This document shows positions 7,272 to 13,884 of a stretch of DNA of 14,938 bases, piece by piece. The DNA comes from Bacillota bacterium. GTDB lineage: Bacteria > Bacillota > Clostridia > Tissierellales > Peptoniphilaceae. The position numbers and the translations under genes were made by a program. Below the pieces are notes generated by a model. It worked only from the letters and a program-made list of their open reading frames with translations, did not search any database and had not been told where the DNA came from. The DNA lies in the NCBI GenBank assembly GCA_023442495.1, contig JAEZZB010000129.1, positions 1-14,938 on the forward strand, in the 5' to 3' direction. Position 1 is the first letter of the stretch. Every line of letters begins with the position of its first letter.

Positions 7272-8549
7272 TTAAATGCTCTCCATTAAAAATTTTATTA
7301 AGCAATAAAAAGTTTTGTTTCTAGAATAACCTGCAGATATCCTAATTGCAAAACCTTCTTTTGGTTGAATTAACTCTATTCGCAAATATCTAAAACCTAA
7401 ACTAGTTCCGTTATATGAAAAACAATTGAATTCTCTCTTAAAGTTTTCCCATTGATTTAATAAATTAATGTAATCTTCTTTTTTAAAATTTTTTATTTTA
7501 AATATAACAACAGGAGAAAATCTTAATTTAATATTAATATTAAGATTTTTATTTTTCACTAAAATATCTTTTATAAAATTAGCATTTTTGCAAATTTCTA
7601 ATTTATATTTACTTTTAATTTTATTATTTATAATACACTTATTCATTAAAATATTTTCTTCTAAGTGACCCAAACAATTTCCTGACCATGATTTTGCACA
7701 ATTCAAGAATAAAATAATTTTATCAATATTTAAGTTTTTGCTTCCATAAATTTCTAATAAACCTGAATTCACAAGTTCTAAACCAAATTGATCTAATTTC
7801 AAATAAGATCTATATATGTAAAATATACAATTTTTATTAACTTGGTTTGCAATTATGCTCCAATCGATTTCTTCACACCAAAGAGTAGTATCTATAATAA
7901 TCGAGACAATCCTTTTTTTAGACTTATTAATTAAATTAATTAATTTTTGAACATCGAGCTTGCTTAACATTGTGTTAGCATCTACTATTTCTGTAATTAT
8001 CACATCTGCTGGATTTAATTCCAAATAATCATATAGTTTTTTATAAGAATCTAAATACATTATGTTTAAATCAGTATAACAGTTTTGAGTTAAATTAAAG
8101 TTTTCATAATAATAGCTATTTTGAACAACTCTAGGAGATTTATACATAACTTTTATAAGTTTTAATAGGACATCGAAAGCTGCCATACCACTATTAAAAA
8201 ATACACAATAGCTCTTTAATTTATTAAACACTTTATACTTTTCTTCTAAATTTTGAGTGGTTCTTCCTCTATCATACTCAAAAGAAGTAATATTTTTTTT
8301 ATTAAATTCACATTTTTGAGGAGAAAACCATAATAGATTATTTCTAGTGTTTTCTATAATAATTTCTTTTCTAATTTCAGAGTAAACCTTAAATAAATGT
8401 TTATCTATATTAAAATTCTTATCTTTTTCATTTTTTTTTATAAACTCTAAATATTTCAATAAATAATCTTTATTTGTTAATTCAAAGTTTTCAATAATTT
8501 CAATTAAATCATTAATTTCTTGCAATAAATCTATATTATATTTTATCAT
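7272..8549 (-). CDS. Cys/Met-metabolism (gamma-family) PLP-dependent enzyme
   Basis: A divergent fold-type I PLP enzyme of the cystathionine gamma-synthase/lyase family. Numbering is from the chosen start. About 90 N-terminal residues are charged and helical with no recognised domain. Then come FEYDRGRTTQNLEEKY (90-105, matching YxRxxNPTxxxLE), NSGMAAFDVLL (119-129), cofactor Asp220 in IIIDTTLW, and the presumed Schiff-base Lys251 in YRSYLKLDQFGLELVNSG (matching SxSKYxxGHxDVxxG). The C-terminal FRYLRIELIQ and AIRISAGYS (matching VRLSVGLE) complete the fold. Such enzymes perform gamma- or beta-elimination or replacement. The start at 8549 is preferred over an upstream ATG at 8564 because GGAG lies 9 bases before it, within the upstream ATG region, and gives the same 14-base overlap as the previous junction. 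Substrate unknown. Confidence 0.82.
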   Translation of the reverse strand: MIKYNIDLLQEINDLIEIIENFELTNKDYLLKYLEFIKKNEKDKNFNIDKHLFKVYSEIRKEIIIENTRNNLLWFSPQKCEFNKKNITSFEYDRGRTTQNLEEKYKVFNKLKSYCVFFNSGMAAFDVLLKLIKVMYKSPRVVQNSYYYENFNLTQNCYTDLNIMYLDSYKKLYDYLELNPADVIITEIVDANTMLSKLDVQKLINLINKSKKRIVSIIIDTTLWCEEIDWSIIANQVNKNCIFYIYRSYLKLDQFGLELVNSGLLEIYGSKNLNIDKIILFLNCAKSWSGNCLGHLEENILMNKCIINNKIKSKYKLEICKNANFIKDILVKNKNLNINIKLRFSPVVIFKIKNFKKEDYINLLNQWENFKREFNCFSYNGTSLGFRYLRIELIQPKEGFAIRISAGYSRNKTFYCLIKFLMESI

Positions 8550-9654
8550 AGCAAAATTCTCCATCTAAATAATATATAACTTTGCTACATAGTCCATGAA
8601 TACTTTTAAATGTATTGAAAAAATTATATGCTCCCATTGGATATAATAAAATTTTATCATTAATATTAAATAATACATTATTTCTTGCATAAAAAAAAAT
8701 GTCTTCTTCACTACAAGAATTACCAGATACTATATAACAGTCATTTTCATAGTCTTTATTATTATCTAAAACATTCCCTTTATAATACATTTTATAGGGA
8801 TTGTACCATGTAGAAAAATTATATATAGAGGAATTTATAGTAATATAATTATTTTCTATATCTATTATTGAAGCACTAATAAACCCTATTGGTCTAGCAA
8901 TCAAATCTCCTGGTTCAATTATAATTTCTATATCACGGTTAATAAACATTGAAATCTCCCACCTAAAATTTTCAATATATTGCATTAACTTTTTAGATTG
9001 TGATTTAGAATATATTAATTCAAAACCTCCACCAATATTTATAGTTTTCAAAAAATGAAGATTTTCTAAATCAAATATCAATTCTTTTACTTTCTTTAGC
9101 TCTTCAATAAAACTCTTCAAATTTCTGCCCGAATGATGAAAATGTATTCTCTCAATTAAAATATTATATTTTTTAATTATCTTTATTTTTTCCTTCGAAA
9201 ACCCGAATCTAGATTCTATTCCAGGAACCTTTACTCTAATACCTATATGAAATGTTTTATTATTTTTTTTCTCAAAATTATCTGTAAGAAAAGTATATAA
9301 TTGATGAAATGATACAAAATCAAAATAAACATTTTCTTTAATTAACTGGGATATTTCTAAAGTATTAAAGCTTGGTCCTACACAACTTATTATATTATTT
9401 TTAAAACCATTTACCATCTTAAATTCTTCTATGCTAGCACAATCAAAACCATCAATAGTTTTTCCGATTATTTTTAATACTTTATTATTAGAATTAGCTT
9501 TAACAGCGAAAATAAGCTTGCAATTTTTTATAATAGATATATCCTGTTTTAAAATTTCTAAATTATTTATTAAATAATCTAAATTATAGCATAAACCATT
9601 AAAGTCTAAATTGTATAATTTATCAATAAAATCTTTACCATTATATTTTCTCAT
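8536..9654 (-). CDS. Fold-type III PLP-dependent decarboxylase (ornithine/DAP decarboxylase-like)
   Basis: A 372-residue alanine-racemase-fold decarboxylase. Visible landmarks: PLP-lysine Lys52 in IFAVKANSNNKVL, DGFDCASIEEF (68-78), SRFGFS (148-153), HFHHSGRN (171-178, the place of HxGS), phosphate-binding NIGGGFEL (206-213), EPGD (247-250, usually EPGR), active-site Cys314/Asp318 in SGNSCSEEDIF, and PMGAYNFFN (339-347). It looks catalytically complete. The family decarboxylates basic amino acids and includes the N-terminal domain of MccE, which decarboxylates an aminocarboxypropyl group in microcin C synthesis. It overlaps the preceding gene by 14 bases, with GGGAG before its ATG, and overlaps the next gene by 14, indicating tight translational coupling. 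Whether it acts on free amino acid, a nucleotide or a peptide-bound substrate is unknown. Confidence 0.87.
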   Translation of the reverse strand: MRKYNGKDFIDKLYNLDFNGLCYNLDYLINNLEILKQDISIIKNCKLIFAVKANSNNKVLKIIGKTIDGFDCASIEEFKMVNGFKNNIISCVGPSFNTLEISQLIKENVYFDFVSFHQLYTFLTDNFEKKNNKTFHIGIRVKVPGIESRFGFSKEKIKIIKKYNILIERIHFHHSGRNLKSFIEELKKVKELIFDLENLHFLKTINIGGGFELIYSKSQSKKLMQYIENFRWEISMFINRDIEIIIEPGDLIARPIGFISASIIDIENNYITINSSIYNFSTWYNPYKMYYKGNVLDNNKDYENDCYIVSGNSCSEEDIFFYARNNVLFNINDKILLYPMGAYNFFNTFKSIHGLCSKVIYYLDGEFCYDKI

Positions 9655-10846
9655 CTATAATTCTCCCGTACTCATCTAAAAACTTGGCATGTTTTTTTTT
9701 CATATAAACATTTTTCGATTGAAAAAAGGGAACAATATGTTCTGTATCTTTTAATTGATTTTCAAATAAATTATAATCATTTTCTATGATGGATCTTTTT
9801 ATATTCTTTTTTCTTTCTAAATTTAAATCATTTATTAGTAGCATAGATATCCCATATTTATGTTCGAAAATAGGAAATAGAATAACAAGTGAAATATCGA
9901 ATTTATTGTATTCGTGATTATAACTTCTAAAATCATCATAAATTTTCAAATTACATTTTATACCATATGTTTGTAATAAATCTAATACTATTTCAATTAT
10001 TTCTTTATTTGGATTAAAATCACAATACGCAACGGTAATTTCTTTTCTATAAGTATTATCTGGCATCTGATCTACATTAATTTCAATTTCATTTATATCT
10101 AATTTGTTTTTATCGTATATATTTTTACTCGTTTTGCTATTTAAAATTAAACTATTCGCTGGCTCTAAAAATAATTTAACATAATCAGGTATACTTTCTT
10201 GAATTTTAAGACGACAGTATATTAAGAAATCTTTAATTTTTTTATCTTTTACATTCAAACAATATAAAAAACTTCCTAAATCTTCTACATAATCATAACC
10301 TTCTATATATTTGTTAAATGAAACTTTATAGTTCGGATGTGAAAAACAAGAGTACGTTATTTTTTTCTCTTTTAACAGTTTAACGCTTAAATCATTAGAT
10401 TTGTTCACAAAAAATTTTTCTTTGTTATATAAACAAAGAATATCTCTTTGTTTATAATATTTTATGTAGTCTATATTTATTTTTATTGGTACAAAAACTG
10501 CTTGTAATATTTCTTTTAAAAACGGTACATGATAATACGTTTCAATCTCTAAATAATTATTGGTTATTTTTATATTTAATAATTCGTTTTTCTTTTTTAT
10601 AAATTCAAATAAAAATTTAAACTTAGACTTTTTACTAGACAAAATAATTGCTTCTTTTATATGTTCTAGGGTAAACATATTATCTATTAAAAATATTCTA
10701 CATTTATTTTCCGGATAATATTTTATATAACAATTTATTCCATCTCTTAAATACAAGTTAACTACTTGATTAATCATTTTAGAATTAAAATCAGAGATAT
10801 TGTAAGGGTTTAAATCTATTGGATAATCATCTATTTCAAAAATCAT
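9641..10846 (-). CDS. Cytosolic protein resembling family 5 oligopeptide-binding proteins
   Basis: A 401-residue protein with no signal peptide, lipobox or membrane segment, rich in Lys, Ile and Asn. The order of blocks resembles SBP_bac_5 (OppA/DppA-like) proteins. FEIDDYPIDLNPYNISDFNS near the N-terminus matches the LDPxxxxD start. TLEHIKEAIILSSKKSKFKF, then YHVPFLKEILQAVFVPIKIN, match the TAEDVxxSxxR and PFxxxLxxxxxPIxP segments. The C-terminal EITVAYCDFNPNKEIIEIVL, LLQTYGIKCNLKIYDDFRSY and ISLVILFPIFEH match the LxxxxGIxVxL and YDxxLxxW elements. Similarity is by pattern only. It may hold the precursor peptide or an intermediate. The start at 10846 is chosen over ATGs at 10870 and 10864 because TAGGAG lies 8 bases before it, inside the longer reading. 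Confidence 0.6.
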   Translation of the reverse strand: MIFEIDDYPIDLNPYNISDFNSKMINQVVNLYLRDGINCYIKYYPENKCRIFLIDNMFTLEHIKEAIILSSKKSKFKFLFEFIKKKNELLNIKITNNYLEIETYYHVPFLKEILQAVFVPIKINIDYIKYYKQRDILCLYNKEKFFVNKSNDLSVKLLKEKKITYSCFSHPNYKVSFNKYIEGYDYVEDLGSFLYCLNVKDKKIKDFLIYCRLKIQESIPDYVKLFLEPANSLILNSKTSKNIYDKNKLDINEIEINVDQMPDNTYRKEITVAYCDFNPNKEIIEIVLDLLQTYGIKCNLKIYDDFRSYNHEYNKFDISLVILFPIFEHKYGISMLLINDLNLERKKNIKRSIIENDYNLFENQLKDTEHIVPFFQSKNVYMKKKHAKFLDEYGRIIDEKI

Positions 10847-10870
10847 TCTTTTATCTCCTAGCATAATCAT

Positions 10871-11612
10871 GACTACTCGTCCAACAAGTGGATTTGATTA
10901 AAGTATAAGCTATTGTTATGAGTCAGTACCGCAAGACACTGATTTTGAATTAATTCAAATCTTATCGGCTTTAGCGCCTAATTTTCTTCTAAAAAAGATT
11001 GTTACTATTTAAACCTAAATCCTAAAGCGGGTTTCTTATTCTTACATACTCAATTTATTAACTGACTTTTCTAGCTATTGAATATACTTTTTTGTTACTT
11101 CATTAGGTCTAACATGACTCAAATAAATCTTTCTGCTCATAAATGTGTATTTTAAATTTATGTTTTAAGTTTGCGTGCTTACTAAATATCATCAATGTAC
11201 TTTTATATTTCAAATGTCCCATAAATATCTATGCTCTTATTTTGGTATGGTGTATCTACTATATACGCACATTATTATACATTAAATCTCTCTCCATTAT
11301 CTCTACTACTTTGTTCTTATTATTGTTTAACCAATACTTTATTTGTATTGGTTAAATATTTCTTTACTTCTTTACTTATATACTTTTGAATGAACACTAT
11401 TTGATAATTACCGTCCATTTTGTACATGTTAAACAATTCGTTTTATTCACCATTTTAATTCTTCTTATTTAATTAATAGCTTAAACAACTTCATTCTATT
11501 ACATAGAGATTTTTTTATAAAAACTCGTATATTCTTTCATTTCTGCACCTTCATAAAAAATGGTTTATTGTATCGCAAGCTACGTTTACTCAACCATCTA
11601 AAGAAGATAATT
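10871..11612. other. About 740 bases without an intact gene; decayed or regulatory DNA
   Basis: Between the first operon gene and the stem-loop behind the precursor peptide I see no full-length gene on either strand. The minus strand shows open fragments broken by stops and frame changes: one of about 35 codons starting at about 11427 with MDGNYQIVFIQKYISKEVKK, and one of 37 codons starting at about 11222 with KYKSTLMIFSKHANLKHKFK. This fits a degraded gene whose family I cannot name. The region also has a 12-bp hairpin (11326-11356) and a 16-base palindrome, TTTGAATTAATTCAAA, at 10944-10959. A 70-codon plus-strand frame (11143-11355) is hydrophobic, lacks a ribosome binding site and is probably spurious. 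Confidence 0.45.
11326..11356. other. Perfect 12-bp hairpin, 7-base loop
   Basis: TTTAACCAATAC (11326-11337) is exactly complementary to GTATTGGTTAAA (11345-11356) around the loop TTTATTT. On the plus strand TATTTCTTTAC follows, which is weakly terminator-like; on the minus strand no U tract follows. It may be a terminator for a lost plus-strand gene or a structural element in the decayed region. Confidence 0.5.
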
Positions 11613-11653
11613 TACATAGTAGTTATTTTGATAAACAAAATAACTACTATGTA
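11613..11653 (-). promoter_or_regulatory. Perfect 17-bp stem-loop just behind the precursor gene
   Basis: TACATAGTAGTTATTTT (11613-11629) and AAAATAACTACTATGTA (11637-11653) are perfect reverse complements with a 7-base loop. On the transcribed (minus) strand the stem starts 10 bases after the precursor stop. No long U tract follows (AATTATCTTCTTTAG), so it is probably not a full terminator. Partial termination or 3'-end stabilisation of the short precursor mRNA would be usual at this position, giving more precursor than enzymes. The function is inference; the structure is read directly. Confidence 0.65.
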
Positions 11654-11663
11654 GTAAATAATA

Positions 11664-11807
11664 TTATGTTCTTGTTACCATTTCAATAGCACTAAAAATA
11701 TTTTCAAAATCAAACTCAACTTCATCTTTGATTTCTTGACTGTTTTCATCAGAATTCTCTATCTGATTTTCTAAATTCAAAACTTCGTCAAACATATTTT
11801 CAAACAT
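11664..11807 (-). CDS. Putative 47-residue acidic precursor peptide
   Basis: A short ORF with a near-perfect ribosome binding site (AAGGAGAGG, ATG 3 bases later) and its own promoter-like sequence. The peptide begins MFENMFDEVLNLENQ, runs through an Asn/Glu/Ser-rich middle (IENSDENSQEIKDE) and ends DFENIFSAIEMVTRT. It has 14 acidic residues, one Lys and one Arg, no Cys, and no signal peptide or membrane segment. FENMFDEVLNLE (2-13) and FENIFSAIEMVT (34-45) form an internal repeat. Size, acidity, strong translation signals and position between an exporter and modification enzymes fit a RiPP precursor with N-terminal leader and C-terminal core. A MccB-type enzyme would act on the C-terminal residue, here Thr47. 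No family is recognised; a small regulator is an alternative. Confidence 0.72.
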   Translation of the reverse strand: MFENMFDEVLNLENQIENSDENSQEIKDEVEFDFENIFSAIEMVTRT

Positions 11808-11832
11808 ATCCTCTCCTTTCTTAGCATAATAT

Positions 11833-11862
11833 ATTATACACTTAACTGTACTCTATATACAA
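11833..11862 (-). promoter_or_regulatory. Putative promoter of the precursor gene
   Basis: On the minus strand, TTGTAT (11862-11857), an 18-base spacer and a perfect TATAAT (11838-11833) lie 25 bases before the precursor ATG, leaving a very short leader. The -35 box starts two bases after the truncated exporter stop. The -35 match is only moderate. Confidence 0.55.
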
Positions 11863-11863
11863 A

Positions 11864-13372
11864 TCATATATAGTTATAAGTATATAGTTCTTCTATGCTT
11901 TGGGATGTTTCTTTATCCAATTGCGATGTTGCCTCATCAATTAAAATAAAATCAACATTTTTCACCAATGCTCTTGCTATAGCTATTCTCTGTTTTTCAC
12001 CCCCAGACAACTCTTTTCCATTTGAAGTAATGATGGTATCTAAACCCAACGGTAAGCTTTCTATTAATAATTTCAAACTTACTTTATCAAGTATATAATC
12101 TAATCTATCGTTATCTATATTCGTATTTAATAATATATTTTCTCTCAATGTCCCATTAAATAAATTAATTGTCTGATCAATATATGAAATATTATCATAA
12201 TATGTCATCTTATTAAGTTTATCCATTTTTATACCATTTATTGTTAATTCTCCTAATTCTATATCTAACACACCTAAAATAATCTTTAACAGTGTTGATT
12301 TTCCAGATCCTGAATTTCCCACAATACCATACTTTTTTCCTTTTATAAATATAAAACTAAAATCATTTATAATATATCGCTTATTATATGACGCATAAAC
12401 ATTCTTTAATTCTATTGTTAAAACATTTTTTATATCCACCATTTGTTTTTCTAATTTTTCTTTTAATATAAATTTATTCAAAATTGGTTCTGAATATCTA
12501 AATTGATTAATTATATCAAAGAAAGTCTCCACTTGAGCGAATAAGTTGCCTGATAAACCAATAATGCCTATTACACTTCCTTTAGGAATATCTACGAGCA
12601 ATGTTAAAATTACTGATAAAAAAATTAAAAATAATTGTGAAAACAGTGCTGTAAATGTTATCATTGTATCGACGATATTCTTCGATATATTAAACTCTTT
12701 ATAGACTCTTTCTCTTTTATTACTTGAATCTTTTACTTTCCTTTTAAACATATCTAAATTATTACTAAAAAAAAATATTGGCAAACAGTCTACACTATCT
12801 CTAATCTCTTCAGTATGGTTTTCATTTGCTTGAGTTAGCCTTTCTTGTGCTGTATGCATTTTCTTTTCACCTATCTTTGGTGCTATTGTATTAAATGCCA
12901 ATAAAAGTATAGAAAATATGGCTAAAATCCAATGAAGTAGATATATTGCTATTATTGAGCCTATAATAGCTGTTAATGATTGGAAGATTTCTGGAACACT
13001 TACTAATATGTTCTCAACTTGATATGTATCATTAATAAACCAGGATAAAATTCTTCCTGTATTTTTTTTATTAATAATTTTTATTCCTTGATTTAAAACT
13101 TTATTTGATATCATGTTTTTTATCGTCTTATTTATTTCATTTATATATTTACTTCGAATATATCCACAAATATAAAATGATAAAATAGTTAATATAAATG
13201 ATACTAATATTCTAGTGTTTATTATTCCAATAACCTTACCATTAACTAATTCAGAGTCAAATATATACGATAAAGAAAAAGTAAAATATACATTACTTAT
13301 AGCAAAAAGAATTTGAGTTAAAACAAATAAAAAAGTTGTTTTTTTATTTTGCATTAATATTTTTTTTATCAT
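11864..13372 (-). CDS. ABC exporter half-transporter, truncated in its ATPase domain
   Basis: A fused membrane/ATPase exporter of the MsbA/LanT class without an N-terminal C39 peptidase. Membrane helices occupy about residues 10-300 of 502. ATPase motifs (numbered from the chosen start) are Walker A GNSGSGKST (352-360), Q-loop Gln400 in SYIDQTINLFNGTLREN, signature LSGGEKQR (455-462), Walker B FILIDEAT (475-482) and D-loop SQLD. The protein stops about 15 residues later, so the switch His (the SHR region) and last strands are missing; relatives are about 60-80 residues longer. No continuation is visible in other frames; the precursor promoter follows at once. It may be inactive or act with another half-transporter. 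The start at 13372 (AAAGGA upstream) is preferred to an ATG at 13396. Expected role: export of the cluster product. Confidence 0.8.
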   Translation of the reverse strand: MIKKILMQNKKTTFLFVLTQILFAISNVYFTFSLSYIFDSELVNGKVIGIINTRILVSFILTILSFYICGYIRSKYINEINKTIKNMISNKVLNQGIKIINKKNTGRILSWFINDTYQVENILVSVPEIFQSLTAIIGSIIAIYLLHWILAIFSILLLAFNTIAPKIGEKKMHTAQERLTQANENHTEEIRDSVDCLPIFFFSNNLDMFKRKVKDSSNKRERVYKEFNISKNIVDTMITFTALFSQLFLIFLSVILTLLVDIPKGSVIGIIGLSGNLFAQVETFFDIINQFRYSEPILNKFILKEKLEKQMVDIKNVLTIELKNVYASYNKRYIINDFSFIFIKGKKYGIVGNSGSGKSTLLKIILGVLDIELGELTINGIKMDKLNKMTYYDNISYIDQTINLFNGTLRENILLNTNIDNDRLDYILDKVSLKLLIESLPLGLDTIITSNGKELSGGEKQRIAIARALVKNVDFILIDEATSQLDKETSQSIEELYTYNYI

Positions 13373-13476
13373 TTTTTTTCCTTTCTTTAATACCATTTTT
13401 ATCTAAATTAATAGTCTTTCAAATATATTTTATCACATATACTTAGCTACTTTATATAAAATTTATAATATATCTG

Positions 13477-13505
13477 TTTATATTTAAATAGTTGGCTCAT
13501 AGCAA
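13477..13505 (-). promoter_or_regulatory. Putative promoter of the exporter gene
   Basis: On the minus strand, TTGCTA (13505-13500), a 17-base spacer and TATAAA (13482-13477) lie about 105 bases before the chosen start of the exporter. Boxes and spacing are acceptable for a sigma-A promoter, but in such AT-rich DNA chance matches are common. Confidence 0.35.
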
Positions 13506-13637
13506 AACCTTTTTTTCATACTATAAAATTATTTTTTTTATTTCCTTCATTATTAATAACAACATTATCTAAAGAACATTCTGTTAATGATAATATAAAA
13601 AATGTAAGTTAATGACAAAAAAATATGTAGAATTTGG

Positions 13638-13643
13638 TATAAT
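13638..13643 (+). promoter_or_regulatory. Possible plus-strand -10 box
   Basis: TATAAT in the context TTTGGTATAATAGC. The best -35 candidate, ATGACA at 13612-13617, is 20 bases away, which is too far for a normal promoter. It faces the palindrome at 13675 and the terminator-like hairpin at 13718. Confidence 0.25.
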
Positions 13644-13674
13644 AGCAAATATTATCATATGAAGGATAAACAAC

Positions 13675-13688
13675 ACAACTTAAGTTGT
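13675..13688. repeat. 14-base perfect palindrome
   Basis: ACAACTTAAGTTGT reads the same on both strands. It lies about 30 bases downstream of the possible plus-strand -10 box, a position where an operator could be. No regulator of the cluster is visible in the window. Confidence 0.4.
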
Positions 13689-13700
13689 AGATATACCTTA

Positions 13701-13762
13701 ATAAAAAAAAAGATAAACCTAGAAAACGTTGAATTATCAATGTCTATCTAGGCTTGTTTTCA
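13701..13762 (-). terminator. Strong hairpin terminator (best on minus strand, possibly bidirectional)
   Basis: CCTAGA (13718-13723) pairs with TCTAGG (13747-13752), and the inner arms 13726-13732 and 13737-13743 pair around a 4-base loop, giving about 14 bp in all. On the minus strand the stem is followed by TTTATC and about 9 T, a classic intrinsic terminator. On the plus strand CTTGTTTTCATTTT follows, a weaker U tract. It could end transcription from yfcE or a small RNA on the minus strand. Confidence 0.65.
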
Positions 13763-13850
13763 TTTTAAGTGTTAAAGTCGGAAAAAGAAAATTTCTGTAA
13801 ATAAGTGAATCTAACTATTACATAGCTTTTGTTGTCTAAAAAACACCAAA
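13701..13850 (-). ncRNA. Candidate small RNA between promoter-like boxes and terminator
   Basis: On the minus strand a promoter-like pair (boxes at 13884-13879 and 13862-13857) is followed by about 150 bases with no ORF and then the terminator hairpin with its long U tract. This is the usual outline of a small regulatory RNA or an orphan leader. I do not recognise 6S RNA, SRP RNA, tmRNA, T-box or a known riboswitch in it. The alternative is that the hairpin simply terminates read-through from yfcE. Confidence 0.25.
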
Positions 13851-13856
13851 TTTAAG

Positions 13857-13884
13857 AGTGTACTATTTTATAGTAGTTTGTCAA
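13857..13884 (-). promoter_or_regulatory. Putative minus-strand promoter
   Basis: A perfect TTGACA (13884-13879), a 16-base spacer and TACACT (13862-13857) on the minus strand. The spacer contains the inverted repeat TACTAT-TTT-ATAGTA (13861-13875), which might be an operator. It points at the terminator hairpin about 100 bases further on. Confidence 0.4.

Noticed and set aside
11143..11355. Hydrophobic 70-codon plus-strand reading frame
   Set aside because: No ribosome binding site, many Cys/Ile/Leu codons of the kind seen opposite AT-rich coding remnants, and its end overlaps the 12-bp hairpin.
10921..11612. Named insertion sequence or group II intron remnant
   Set aside because: I could not identify DDE, HUH or reverse transcriptase motifs, domain V, or terminal inverted repeats, so only an unnamed decayed segment is reported.
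11664..11807. Daptide-type RiPP (C-terminal Thr converted to an amine)
   Set aside because: Those clusters need an oxidative decarboxylase, an aminotransferase and a methyltransferase; the enzymes here belong to other families.
4930..13372. Straight microcin C cluster
   Set aside because: No MccD-like gene, no MccF-like peptidase, and the peptide ends in Thr rather than the Asn required by MccB. Only some functions match.
13659..13751. 30-codon plus-strand frame starting MKDKQHNLSC as a second peptide gene
   Set aside because: No ribosome binding site, poly-lysine from an A run, and the frame ends inside the terminator hairpin.
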